28,233 nt of DNA, from NCBI GenBank assembly GCA_964444825.1, contig CAYUIS010000060.1:1-28233 (forward strand), written 5' to 3'. Below, one piece after another: positions 15,681-23,866 of this stretch (the first letter of the stretch is position 1; each line of letters opens with the position of its first letter). The notes below the pieces were generated by a model. The model did not search any database and was not told the origin of the DNA. It saw only the letters and a list, made by a program, of their open reading frames with translations. This stretch comes from CAYUIS01 sp964444825. GTDB taxonomy: Bacteria; Chloroflexota; Anaerolineae; B4-G1. The position numbers and the translations under genes are program-made.

Positions 15681-16658
15681 CTACGGCGGCGTCGGCGTAG
15701 GCAACGGAGATACCTGGGCAGTCCACATCTGGAACACCATCGCGCGCTGCACACGGGCAGTTGCCTCCAACTGGGTGTCGCCCGCCGCCTGGGCCAGTTC
15801 CGCCGCCTGATCCAGGTCATCGACCGCTGCCTTATAGTCCTCGCGTGCCACGCCGACGCTGGCCCGAAGATAATAGCCAATCCCCGACTGTGGCTCCTGG
15901 GCGATAATCTGCTCCACGTCTGCGGTGGCCGCATCCACATCCCCTATGCGCAGATAGGTCATACCTCGATCCTGTAGAAAATCAGTACCCTCGCCATATA
16001 AGGAACGAGCGGTCAGGAATGCCTCTTCTGCCTGCTCCATTTGATCCAGATGGGAATAGATCACACCTTTCCACACCCACAGCGTAGGATCGTCAGGCGT
16101 GAGGACGATCGCGGCCTCGAACTCGGCCAGCGCCGCCTTCAGATCTCCTTCCTCGACCAACCCCTCCCCCGTCGTCGAGTACCGATATGCCTGTCGCACC
16201 TCCGGTGGGGGGGCAACAAAACGCTCATATACGAACCAACTGATGATACACCCGACGATCAGCACCCCGCCCCAGAGCAGCACCCGGCGCAACCGCTGCC
16301 TGCGCTCCAGGGCCAGTTCTTCGTCCAGGAACCACCACCACCGGGCTCGATCCGGCGCTACGGCGGCCCGCTCCTCCTGAAACGTCCTCCCAGCTTCGGC
16401 GAGAAAACGACCTTTCTGGCGGCGGAGTTGTCGACACACCGTCTCGTATCGAACTCGCTCGGCCCGCAAGTCAACTCCGGCAGCCTCCATCTTTGCCAGG
16501 AGATCAGCTATCTGGTCCAGCAGATGAGCGAGCCGCACGACCCGAGGGCCAGCACCCCGCAGATTCGCCCCTAGACGCTCGGCTTCATTCAGCAAGTCAC
16601 GGAGGGCATCAGCCGGGGTGGAGGTCGCTGGAGCAACCGAGATCTTACCGACCGCCAT
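15681..16658 (-). CDS. Membrane-anchored TPR protein
   Basis: A 325-residue protein with a helical, probably coiled-coil N-terminal part (about 14-125) and one transmembrane segment at 126-147 (VLLWGGVLIVGCIISWFVYE). A tetratricopeptide region follows (about 160-312; for example AALAEFEAAIVLTPDDPTLW), and the tail is Pro/Thr rich. Orientation is probably N-in with the TPR domain outside, judged from the Arg-rich stretch before the segment. ATG 16658 is chosen because GAGGGG lies 6 nt before it; the start overlaps the end of the upstream metallo-beta-lactamase-fold gene, implying translational coupling. TPR domains bind proteins; the partner is unknown. It is the last gene of the minus-strand run before the repeat array. 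Confidence 0.82.
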   Translation of the reverse strand: MAVGKISVAPATSTPADALRDLLNEAERLGANLRGAGPRVVRLAHLLDQIADLLAKMEAAGVDLRAERVRYETVCRQLRRQKGRFLAEAGRTFQEERAAVAPDRARWWWFLDEELALERRQRLRRVLLWGGVLIVGCIISWFVYERFVAPPPEVRQAYRYSTTGEGLVEEGDLKAALAEFEAAIVLTPDDPTLWVWKGVIYSHLDQMEQAEEAFLTARSLYGEGTDFLQDRGMTYLRIGDVDAATADVEQIIAQEPQSGIGYYLRASVGVAREDYKAAVDDLDQAAELAQAAGDTQLEATARVQRAMVFQMWTAQVSPLPTPTPP

Positions 16659-17505
16659 CCTCATCCCCTCGCAATTCTTCATACAGCCGGTCCAGACCTG
16701 CCTTTACCTGACGCTGCACCAGGTCGTGTTCATCCGCTGGGATGGAGAAGTATGACATCAACTCGGTCACTGCTGGAGCCAAATCCGGCCGTGTCTGACC
16801 TGTCGCGTATAGCGATCTCATCCGGCGACGCGCCAGCGCGAGATACTGGCTGAGGATCTTTGTATCGTTCTGACCGCAGATCGGGCCCCGGCCCGGCACA
16901 ATGACCGTCTTTGAAAACCGTGTCCGACGCAGCACAGACAGCGTCTCCAAGAACGCCTTGCTGTCGGGTACTGCGGCCAGGAACGGCGGCCTGTCTACAA
17001 CCACCGTGTCCCCTACAAAGAGCACATCCTGCTCGGGAACGTGGATCCAGGCGCTTCCCGGGGCAGATCCAGGGACCTGTTGGACCGTTATCTCACCGGC
17101 CCCCTTGTGCAACGTCAGGTCATTGGTGAACATGATCTCTGGCAGCGCACCGCGCATTCCCACCAAATCGTCGGCGGCGTGTGGGTAGCGGCGCACCCAC
17201 CCCTCGACCACGCCACGCCAGAACCCGTCGGTATACCCAGACGCTCGCTCGTAGGCCGCCCGTACAGCCACGATAGGCGCCTCCAAGAACCCTGCACCCA
17301 GCAGCCGATCAGCGTGCCCATCCATCAGCACGACGTAGAGAATGGGAACGCCAGTTGCCGCCACAAGCTGTTCCCGCCAGGCGCGGGCATCCTGTGGCAG
17401 TGTGGGAGCGTCCACAGCGATGACTCCCTCAGGCAAAACGATCGCGCCGACGTTTACGCCGGGGTAGTCAGTTGAAACATAGATATTGGGTGCTATCTCT
17501 TTCAT
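16645..17505 (-). CDS. Metallo-beta-lactamase-fold protein with most metal ligands lost
   Basis: The 286-residue product follows the metallo-beta-lactamase fold strand by strand: GVIAVDAP (28-35), PILYVVLMDGHADR (54-67), VPGSAPGSAWIHVPE (144-158), VLFVGDTVV (161-169) and VIVPGRGP (201-208). The canonical H-x-H-x-D-H motif reads D62-G-H64-A-D66-R67, the usual His of the GH-T/P-P-G-S motif is S147, and the His of PGHG is R206. H64, D66 and D166 remain. A normal binuclear zinc site is therefore unlikely and the protein may be a binding or regulatory pseudoenzyme. ATG 17505 is preferred to an in-frame GTG at 17514 because AGGTG precedes it by 6 nt. It overlaps the TPR gene start. Confidence 0.82.
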   Translation of the reverse strand: MKEIAPNIYVSTDYPGVNVGAIVLPEGVIAVDAPTLPQDARAWREQLVAATGVPILYVVLMDGHADRLLGAGFLEAPIVAVRAAYERASGYTDGFWRGVVEGWVRRYPHAADDLVGMRGALPEIMFTNDLTLHKGAGEITVQQVPGSAPGSAWIHVPEQDVLFVGDTVVVDRPPFLAAVPDSKAFLETLSVLRRTRFSKTVIVPGRGPICGQNDTKILSQYLALARRRMRSLYATGQTRPDLAPAVTELMSYFSIPADEHDLVQRQVKAGLDRLYEELRGDEDGGR

Positions 17506-17563
17506 ACAATTCACCTACGAATATAGACCTCCGGTACGTGGCCCGGATGTCGGGGGTTTCAAC

Positions 17564-18814
17564 CTAGACGGCGAATCCCAGGGAAACCACCAGATCGACA
17601 AGCACTGCTTCGACATCATCAGGCTCGCTCGCCGGAGCGCTTCCCTGAGCAAGGAATGGTCGCCCTCCCCCTTTGCCACCCAAGCGCTTGGCTACATCCT
17701 GGAGCAGCGCGCCCGCATTCAGATCCACTTTGCCGTCCGCGCTCCTGGCAAAGACCAGATGCGTCCGTTCCGTGCCGACACCAGCCAGCAGAGCCACCAT
17801 ATCCTGATGCTGTGCCAACTCTTGCGCCAGAGCACGCAGTTCATCCGGCGAGAACGAGTCAGAACCGCCACGGCCATCAAGGACTCTCCATACGACACGG
17901 TACGGCTCACTTTTGTGAGCAACGGCGCTCTTTACCAATTCCCCGGCTTTCGCTTCCAGCAACCGCTCACGCGCCTGGCGCAGGTCCTTACGCAATCGTT
18001 TGCTCTCACCCTGCAGCCGTTCCACGGCCTGATCAAGCTCCCAGTAGCCGACTGTCAGCATATCCGTTAGCCGCCCGATCACCCCGTCCTTATTCCGGTA
18101 GTCGCGCAACGCCCGTCGTCCACACAAGAACTCGACCCGCGTCTCATCGCCGCGATACGCCAAGCGCACGATCCTGATCAGGCCAATCTCTCCCGTATGG
18201 GCCACGTGCGTCCCACCGCAAGGGTTGACGTCGAATCCGGTGACATCCACGATACGCACCGCCTCTTCTACAGCCGGTGGACGCCGGACCGAAAGCGCTG
18301 CCAATTCCTCCGTGCCGACGAAACGGGTCACGACAGGCCGGTTGTCCCACACCACCTGGTTGGCCAAGTCCTCGACTGGCAGGACCGCCGCCAGGTCCAG
18401 CCGCGCAAGGGAGATGTCCACCGTGCAGGACTCGGCCCCCAGGTGGAATCCAACCGTGTGGCCGTCGAGCAACTGCTCAAACGCCGCGGAGAGAATGTGC
18501 TGGCCCGTGTGCTGTTGCATGTGGTCAAAGCGGCGTGGCCAATCGACCGTTCCCTCCACCTCGTCTCCGGGCAAGACGTCCTCCAACCCACGCTCCAGGA
18601 TATGAAGGATGACATTGTCCCCCTCTCGTACAACCACGTCCCGTACAGCCACGCCACCCAGAGTTCCCTGGTCAGCCGGCTGCCCCCCGGACGTTGGATA
18701 AAAGGCGGTGCGATCGAGCACAACAGCGGGGAGTTCCCGCCACTCGTTCTGTTCCGTCATGCGAGCGCAGAACTGGGCGCAGTAAGAATCCGCATAGTAC
18801 AGACGTTCAGTCAT
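17564..18814 (-). CDS. AlaX-type alanyl-tRNA editing protein with DHHA1 domain
   Basis: Free-standing editing proteins of this group hydrolyse Ser (or Gly) wrongly attached to tRNA-Ala. The 416-residue protein has the AlaRS-like beta-barrel start (FYPTSGGQPADQG, 39-51) and the zinc-binding editing motifs H102-x-x-x-H106 (HTGQH) and C199-x-x-x-H203 (NPCGGTH). A helical coiled segment (about 255-295) and a DHHA1 domain ending GGKGGGRPFLAQG complete the long AlaX form. There is no aminoacylation domain, so it is not alaS itself. ATG 18814 follows GAGG by 5 nt; an in-frame TTG at 18829 is a weaker alternative. It lies 27 nt behind the histidine kinase gene and probably shares its transcript. Confidence 0.9.
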   Translation of the reverse strand: MTERLYYADSYCAQFCARMTEQNEWRELPAVVLDRTAFYPTSGGQPADQGTLGGVAVRDVVVREGDNVILHILERGLEDVLPGDEVEGTVDWPRRFDHMQQHTGQHILSAAFEQLLDGHTVGFHLGAESCTVDISLARLDLAAVLPVEDLANQVVWDNRPVVTRFVGTEELAALSVRRPPAVEEAVRIVDVTGFDVNPCGGTHVAHTGEIGLIRIVRLAYRGDETRVEFLCGRRALRDYRNKDGVIGRLTDMLTVGYWELDQAVERLQGESKRLRKDLRQARERLLEAKAGELVKSAVAHKSEPYRVVWRVLDGRGGSDSFSPDELRALAQELAQHQDMVALLAGVGTERTHLVFARSADGKVDLNAGALLQDVAKRLGGKGGGRPFLAQGSAPASEPDDVEAVLVDLVVSLGFAV

Positions 18815-18841
18815 TCGGGCCTCAAGCAAACGGTCTGAATC

Positions 18842-20422
18842 CTAGTCTGCCTCCAGCGGCAGGGTAAAATAAAAGGTAGAGCCACGGCCCGGCTCACTCT
18901 CGACCCAGATACGTCCCTGGTGAGCCTCCACAGCCAGCTTGCAGAAGGCCAGACCTATGCCGCTTCCGACGACGTCCTCAGTGCCTTGCAGACGGGCGAA
19001 ACGATCAAAGACACGTTGGCGGGCCTCAGGCGGAATCCCCGGACCCGTGTCTGTCACCCCAAACAGCATCTCGTTTTGCTCCTGCTTCGCGACCACCGTG
19101 ATTTGCCCTCCCAGCGGAGTGAACTTGACCGAGTTGTCGATCAAGTTCGCCAATATGCGCAAGGCAAACCCCTCGTCAGCCCATACCGTCGGCAGATCTG
19201 GCTCGACCTCCGCCGTCAACGTCTGACCACGGCTCAGTGCCAGTGGGTAGACTTGCTCAACTGCCTCTTGAACCAGGTTGGCCGGGCTCACGTCGCTCTT
19301 TCTCAGCTCTGTCTCGCCCGCTTCCATACGTCCCAGATCAAGAAGCGAATCGATCAACCGATACATTCTCTGGCCGCCGCGCACGGCAATACCTATCAGT
19401 TTCACCAAGGGCACCGTTTCACTGTCGTCAACAAGCCCATCCTGTATCAGTTGCAGGCTACTCATGACACTCCCCAACGGGTTGCGTAGGTCGTGCACGA
19501 TCATGTGCATCAGATCCTCGCGAGCTTGTTCCAGCGCCACTCGCTCAGAAATGTCGTGACCAACCCATTGAATAGCCTCACGCCCACCGTAGTCAATCCT
19601 GGCCAGGGTCGTCTCCATCATACGCGACTCTATGCCAGATGGCGTCGACACCACCAGACTCATATCCATCCTCAGATGCTCGCCCCCCCTAGCTCGCAGA
19701 ATGGCTTGCTGGCATTTTCGACTCTCCACACCTAGCATCTGACAGAAATCAGTACCGCACAATTGCTCTCGAGAACGGTCGAGCATCTCGATTGCTCTCT
19801 GGTTGAGATTCAGGATTCTGCCTTCTAGGTCGAGCACCAGTATGGGATCAGAGCTCTCGTTAAAAAGGCTCTCGTAACGACGCTCGGCCTGCCTCACTCG
19901 CTCGTACAGTCCAGCATTCCGGAGCGCAATAGCGGCCAAATCCGCCACGGCCAGCAACAGCCGTTCCGCATCCTTGTCGAAATCCCCTCCTGCCGGATTG
20001 AGGATCTCGATCACGCCAATACTCTCTCCCTTGACCTTGACCGGAACGGCCAGCAGTGCTTGTGTGCGGAAGCTCGTTCTATAATCCACCCCAGCGTAAA
20101 AACGCTCGTCCGCCTCTGCCACTGGCACCAATGCCGGCTGACCGGTCTGGACAACCCAACCGGCGACACCCTGGCCGGGCTTCATACGAAGGCCAACCAC
20201 TTCATCGGAGGCTCTTCCCACGGCAATCCGAAAGACCAGGTCTTGCGTGTCTTCATCGAGTAGGGCAACAGAGGCTGCATCCACCCCGAAATAATCACGC
20301 ACTTGGGTCATGAGGGATCGCAGTATATCATCCAGATCGAGCGTGGCGGTGAGTACCTGACTCGTCTTGTGCAAAAAGGTCAGTTCGCGGATTTGGGCTT
20401 CCAGGTTTGGTTTCTCTTCCAT
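18842..20422 (-). CDS. Soluble sensor histidine kinase (GAF-PAS-HisKA-HATPase)
   Basis: The 526-residue protein has no membrane segment. A short coiled coil leads into a GAF domain (about 22-172; LLAVPVKVKGESIGVIEI), then a PAS domain (about 178-295), an H box with phospho-acceptor H310 (HMIVHDLRNPLGSV), an N box (LANLIDNSVKFTPLGG, 424-439), and G boxes VTDTGPGIP and GSGIGLAF. It should autophosphorylate in response to a cytosolic ligand or redox signal. No response regulator or receiver domain is encoded nearby, so it is an orphan kinase. Its ATG at 20422 overlaps the stop of the upstream deoxynucleoside kinase as TGATG, indicating translational coupling. The ligand cannot be deduced. Confidence 0.92.
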   Translation of the reverse strand: MEEKPNLEAQIRELTFLHKTSQVLTATLDLDDILRSLMTQVRDYFGVDAASVALLDEDTQDLVFRIAVGRASDEVVGLRMKPGQGVAGWVVQTGQPALVPVAEADERFYAGVDYRTSFRTQALLAVPVKVKGESIGVIEILNPAGGDFDKDAERLLLAVADLAAIALRNAGLYERVRQAERRYESLFNESSDPILVLDLEGRILNLNQRAIEMLDRSREQLCGTDFCQMLGVESRKCQQAILRARGGEHLRMDMSLVVSTPSGIESRMMETTLARIDYGGREAIQWVGHDISERVALEQAREDLMHMIVHDLRNPLGSVMSSLQLIQDGLVDDSETVPLVKLIGIAVRGGQRMYRLIDSLLDLGRMEAGETELRKSDVSPANLVQEAVEQVYPLALSRGQTLTAEVEPDLPTVWADEGFALRILANLIDNSVKFTPLGGQITVVAKQEQNEMLFGVTDTGPGIPPEARQRVFDRFARLQGTEDVVGSGIGLAFCKLAVEAHQGRIWVESEPGRGSTFYFTLPLEAD

Positions 20423-21063
20423 CAGTCGGATCCGAATACGACCTCCTCCCGCCCGTGCAGCTTTTCGACGACTTTTTCGGCAATCAGCGCCAAGTGCTCG
20501 GTATTCTCCACAAAGTCCAGATCGTCCGAAGGTACAGTCAATACGGGACAAAGGGAGAACCCGTCGATCCACTCCTCGTACAGCGTGTTAAGCTGAGCAA
20601 GATAGGCGGGGGCGATATCCTGTTCGTATGGACGGCCCCTGTGCCGAATCCGCTCCCTGAGGGTGGACACGGAGGCGCGAAGATAGACGATCAGATCCGG
20701 AGGTGGAAGCACTTTGGTCACGACCTCGTACAGCCCACGATAGCTCTCATAGTCTCGCTCCGCCATCATCTCTTGCCGGTAGAGATTACATGCAAAGATC
20801 TCGGCATCTTCATACACCGTGCGATCCTGAATCACCGAGTTCGTGTGCCGCAGCAATTGCCAGTGATGACTCAGACGACGGGACAGAAAGTACACCTGTG
20901 AGTGAAAACTCCAGCGCCTCATATCCGCGTAAAAGTCAGCCAGATACGGATTATCATCGACTGCCTCAAAGAAAGGATCCCACGCCAACCGCTCGCTCAG
21001 TAGCGACGTCAAGGTGGACTTGCCCACCCCAATGTTCCCTGCTATGGCAACAAACCGTTTCAT
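20422..21063 (-). CDS. dck: Deoxynucleoside kinase, deoxyadenosine/deoxycytidine kinase-like
   Basis: Phosphorylates deoxynucleosides in the salvage pathway. The 213-residue protein has the P-loop GNIGVGKST (9-17), an E-x-V-D-D-N-P-Y-L segment, the substrate/catalytic QDRTVYEDAEIFA (the DRS motif of the family as DRT) and a LID with Arg residues (RIRHRGRPYEQ). RRWSFHSQVYFLSRRL and the late EEWIDGFSLCPVL resemble Bacillus dCK (deoxyadenosine/deoxycytidine kinase) rather than dGK. It follows a dGK-like gene after 9 nt, the same order as Bacillus dgk-dck and similar to the Lactobacillus pair whose products form a heterodimer. The exact nucleoside preference is inferred. Confidence 0.87.
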   Translation of the reverse strand: MKRFVAIAGNIGVGKSTLTSLLSERLAWDPFFEAVDDNPYLADFYADMRRWSFHSQVYFLSRRLSHHWQLLRHTNSVIQDRTVYEDAEIFACNLYRQEMMAERDYESYRGLYEVVTKVLPPPDLIVYLRASVSTLRERIRHRGRPYEQDIAPAYLAQLNTLYEEWIDGFSLCPVLTVPSDDLDFVENTEHLALIAEKVVEKLHGREEVVFGSD

Positions 21064-21072
21064 AGCCTTCGT

Positions 21073-22011
21073 CTACCCTCCCACGCCCCGCAGGTCTGAC
21101 TCTCGAGGATCAACGCCCGCTGTCTGGGCTATCTGCTGCAAACGCACGATTGTCTCCTGCAACGCCACCTCCAGCTCCACTCTTGCGCCCGTGGGCCAAT
21201 CCTCACCGCTGGCCAATACTTGCTCGGAGGAGCTGTCGGCCAGTATAGTTCCCACTCGCCCCATGGCCTCATTTGCCGCCAGAAACTCCCTCAACATACG
21301 CCATCCAGGCATCACGGGAACGAAATCCCCCGACTGTGGCGATCCAATTGCCGCTTGTGTCACGCCCGTTTGATCCATCCGGGGCAGAGGCCGCTGGTAC
21401 ACGCCGATACCGAGGGCCATTCGAATCTTGCCCTCGACGAAAGCCAATGCGCTTTGATCTTGGACATAGTCCAGTTCATCGACATCAAGGATCAACAGCG
21501 GCGCCCGAGTATAAGCGGCGAAATACCGCTCATAAGCCTGGCGCAGCCCGTCGATGTACGCGCGATCCATTTCGCGTTCGTAGGTCCGGTCGCGCGTCTC
21601 AATACGCAACATCAGCACGTCGGTTGTTGCCCGCAAATAGACCACCAAATCTGGCAAAGGGATACGGTCGGCCAGGACGCCGTATAGCTGCTTGTACACA
21701 TCTAGCTCATCGCCCGAGAGATTCATATGCGCAAACAGACTATCCTTGCCAAACGTGTAATCGGAAATGAGAGGGCCGCGCTTCAATAGAGAGGGCAATG
21801 ACTGCTGTTGGCGATATCGACTCAGAAGGAAAAACATCTGAGTCTGAAAAGCGTAGCGGGCGCGATCGGCGTAAAAATCGGACAGGAAAGGATTCTCCTC
21901 GAATGCCTCCATCTGCAGCCCTGCCGCAAAGCGAGGCTGCAACAGACGGGCCAAAGTCGTCTTCCCTACCCCAATAACCCCCTCGATGGCGAGAAAGAAG
22001 TGACGTTTCAC
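21073..22011 (-). CDS. dgk: Deoxynucleoside kinase, deoxyguanosine kinase-like, with C-terminal extension
   Basis: A 312-residue protein starting at GTG 22011, 6 nt after GGAGG. Residues 1-205 form a deoxynucleoside kinase: P-loop GVIGVGKTT (11-19), EENPFLSDFY, ISDYTFGKDSLFA (the ADYHIYK form seen in Bacillus dGK, not the DRS form), and an Arg-containing LID (RIETRDRTYERE). The remaining roughly 100 residues (from about RPLPRMDQTG) are absent from normal family members of 200-220 residues. They contain a predicted helical part and match nothing I recognise. It is the first gene of the run reading from the promoter at 22185. Heterodimer formation with the next gene's product is plausible from known Lactobacillus enzymes. 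Confidence 0.87.
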   Translation of the reverse strand: MKRHFFLAIEGVIGVGKTTLARLLQPRFAAGLQMEAFEENPFLSDFYADRARYAFQTQMFFLLSRYRQQQSLPSLLKRGPLISDYTFGKDSLFAHMNLSGDELDVYKQLYGVLADRIPLPDLVVYLRATTDVLMLRIETRDRTYEREMDRAYIDGLRQAYERYFAAYTRAPLLILDVDELDYVQDQSALAFVEGKIRMALGIGVYQRPLPRMDQTGVTQAAIGSPQSGDFVPVMPGWRMLREFLAANEAMGRVGTILADSSSEQVLASGEDWPTGARVELEVALQETIVRLQQIAQTAGVDPRESDLRGVGG

Positions 22012-22043
22012 GCAGAACCTCCATCTCAGAAGTGGTCGCTCTA

Positions 22044-22143
22044 NNNNNNNNNNNNNNNNNNNNNNNNNNNNNNNNNNNNNNNNNNNNNNNNNNNNNNNNN
22101 NNNNNNNNNNNNNNNNNNNNNNNNNNNNNNNNNNNNNNNNNNN
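22044..22143. other. Assembly gap (100 N) in the dGK leader, flanked by a 13-bp duplication
   Basis: Exactly 100 N. AGTGGTCGCTCTA occurs immediately left (22031-22043) and immediately right (22144-22156) of the gap. This is what two contig ends overlapping by 13 bp would look like, in which case little or nothing is missing. A tandem repeat is the alternative. Confidence 0.85.
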
Positions 22144-22156
22144 AGTGGTCGCTCTA

Positions 22157-22185
22157 AAGATACCCTGACGGAGAAGAAAAGTCAA
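22157..22185 (-). promoter_or_regulatory. Promoter of the dGK-dCK-kinase gene run
   Basis: On the minus strand TTGACT (22185-22180) is followed after 17 bp by TATCTT (22162-22157). The expected start of transcription is about 22150, inside the right copy of the gap-flanking 13-mer. It drives dgk if the gap is short. Confidence 0.6.
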
Positions 22186-22197
22186 GAGAGTCTTGGT

Positions 22198-23625
22198 TCA
22201 TGCACCCGCTACCTGGTGACCGTAAGACAACAGATCGCTGACCATCGCCTCATCTCGCGCCTCGGCATATACCCGCAGCACCGGTTCCGTTCCCGAAGGC
22301 CGGATCAAGAGCCAGGAATCATCAGCCAGCAGGTACTTGACGCCATCCAAGGTCTCCACACCGCTCACTTTCTGGCCAGCCAGGGAATCGGGCGCGTCTT
22401 GGACCAGCCGGGCGACCATTTCCGCCTTGGCGATGGAGCGCCTCAGCGGGATATCTGAGCGGGTGTAGTAGGCTGGGCCAACCTCAGCTTGCAGGTCGTC
22501 TACCAACTCGTGCAGGGGGACCCTGGCAGACGACACGACCTCAAGCAACAACAGTCCCATCAGGACACCATCTCCCTCAGGGATGTGGCCCTTGATGCTT
22601 ATCCCGCCCGACTCCTCACCTCCCATCAGCACATCACCGTTCAACATGTGATCTGCGATGTGATTAAAGCCCACGGGGGTCTCTGCCACGGGAAGCCCAT
22701 AGCGTGCCGCCAGACGGTCCACCATGCGGGTCGTAGACACGCTCTTGACGACTGTGCCGCTCCAACCTCGCTCCTCAAACAAGTATCGCAGCACCAGCGC
22801 AAAGATGTGGTGGGGATCGACGAAGCTACCCCGCCCATCCATCGCGCCAATGCGGTCCGCATCTCCGTCAGTTGCCAGACCCAGATCGGCGTGATAGGAC
22901 TGAATGGCCGCCCCCAACGCGCTCAAATAGCGGGCTATCGGTTCGGGGTGAATGCCGCCAAAACCCGGGTTCATCTCGCCCCGGATCTGGTGCACGCGGC
23001 ACCTTGTGCGGGCCAGCATGTCGGCGATGCACTTGCGGCCCGAGCCGTACATCGCGTCGGTCACCACCCGCAACTCCCCATCCGAGATCACATCCAGATC
23101 CACCAGGTGGCCAAGGTGCTCATAATAGGGCCAGGCAGGATCAAAACGCCGGATAAGTTCCTGGTCCAACGCCACCTCGTAATCCATCACATTCGGCCCA
23201 CGCGCCATTTCCTGGTTTCGGAGCAGGTATGACTCGACGCGATCCGCCTGCGCCGGCAAGGCCGCTCCACCAAAAGCTGCCTTGAGCTTGAGTCCATTGT
23301 AACGCGGGGGGTTATGACTGGCAGTGATCATCACACCGGCGGTAGCTTCCTTGTGAATGACAGCGTAGGAGATCGCGGGTGTTGGCGCATCGGCGCGTGT
23401 CAGCCAGGCGACGATACCGTTGCCAGCCAGGACGCGAGCCACCTCAGACGCGTAGCGGTCGGAGAGGAATCGAGTGTCAAATCCAACAATGACCTGCGGG
23501 GCCCCATTGCCCGATTCTTCCATCACAAAGTCAGCGATAGCCTGAGCCACCAATCGCAGATTGGCGAAAGTAAACATATCCGAAATGACCGCGCGCCAGC
23601 CGTCGGTCCCAAACTTGATGGTCAC
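22198..23625 (-). CDS. Phosphoglucomutase/phosphomannomutase (alpha-D-phosphohexomutase family)
   Basis: The 475-residue enzyme interconverts hexose 1- and 6-phosphates in the cytosol. All four active-site loops are intact: phosphoserine loop ITASHNPPRYNG with S103, metal loop DGDADR (253-258), sugar loop GGEESGG (335-341) and phosphate loop RPSGTEP (442-448). The GEESG sugar loop and the length fit a phosphoglucomutase-like member; glucose versus mannose specificity is not certain. GTG at 23625 is the start, 6 nt after a GGAGGGAGG site. Transcription comes from a perfect consensus promoter at 23809 with a leader of about 150 nt, which contains a strong hairpin and a possible small ORF ending in a GTGA overlap with this start. 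Confidence 0.92.
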   Translation of the reverse strand: MTIKFGTDGWRAVISDMFTFANLRLVAQAIADFVMEESGNGAPQVIVGFDTRFLSDRYASEVARVLAGNGIVAWLTRADAPTPAISYAVIHKEATAGVMITASHNPPRYNGLKLKAAFGGAALPAQADRVESYLLRNQEMARGPNVMDYEVALDQELIRRFDPAWPYYEHLGHLVDLDVISDGELRVVTDAMYGSGRKCIADMLARTRCRVHQIRGEMNPGFGGIHPEPIARYLSALGAAIQSYHADLGLATDGDADRIGAMDGRGSFVDPHHIFALVLRYLFEERGWSGTVVKSVSTTRMVDRLAARYGLPVAETPVGFNHIADHMLNGDVLMGGEESGGISIKGHIPEGDGVLMGLLLLEVVSSARVPLHELVDDLQAEVGPAYYTRSDIPLRRSIAKAEMVARLVQDAPDSLAGQKVSGVETLDGVKYLLADDSWLLIRPSGTEPVLRVYAEARDEAMVSDLLSYGHQVAGA

Positions 23626-23774
23626 ACTAAGCCTCCCTCCTGATGGTGATACAGGACAAACGTAAGCCGTGGTTCCGAGGTTGAGTCAGAACAGGAGCCA
23701 GCCTTACACTCTGCCAACTCATAGGTGAAGGCGCTACCGGCACAAGTCACGATAGCGCCACAGGTCTCTAGCAC
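23622..23774 (-). CDS. Possible leaderless small ORF (50 aa, four Cys) upstream of the phosphohexomutase
   Basis: The GTG at 23774 lies exactly 7 nt after the TATAAT of the promoter, so it would sit at the 5' end of the mRNA. The frame runs 50 codons and its TGA overlaps the downstream start as GTGA, an arrangement common in operons. The peptide has Cys at 5, 11, 23 and 28 and I know no family for it. A non-coding structured leader is an equally good reading. Confidence 0.3.
   Translation of the reverse strand: MLETCGAIVTCAGSAFTYELAECKAGSCSDSTSEPRLTFVLYHHQEGGLV
23730..23759 (-). promoter_or_regulatory. Hairpin in the phosphohexomutase mRNA leader
   Basis: GGCGCTATCG and CGGTAGCGCC (minus strand) form a 10-bp stem with one G-U pair around a 10-nt loop. 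It starts about 15 nt after the predicted transcription start and about 100 nt before the start codon. It may be part of a regulatory leader; no known riboswitch class was recognised. Confidence 0.5.
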
Positions 23775-23780
23775 AACCGG

Positions 23781-23809
23781 ATTATAGTCCGAGACGCCGA
23801 TCGTGTCAA
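23781..23809 (-). promoter_or_regulatory. Perfect consensus promoter of the phosphohexomutase gene
   Basis: On the minus strand TTGACA (23809-23804) is followed by exactly 17 bp and TATAAT (23786-23781), giving a predicted start at about 23774. It is back to back with the regulator promoter about 60 bp away. Confidence 0.88.
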
Positions 23810-23866
23810 CGCTCCGTATTCCTCCATCCATATCGTTCTACTTCGCTTTCCCGAGAATACGCTCAG

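Noticed and set aside
15172..15726. Minus-strand frame through the 91-bp repeats (HCAEPGSGDPWR-type text)
   Set aside because: The frame crosses 100 N and changes register with each 91-bp unit; the text is simply translated repeat.
23622..23831. 69-aa ORF starting at ATG 23831 upstream of the phosphohexomutase
   Set aside because: Its first part contains the perfect promoter of the next gene, so this start would not be transcribed from it. Only the shorter GTG 23774 version is kept as a candidate.
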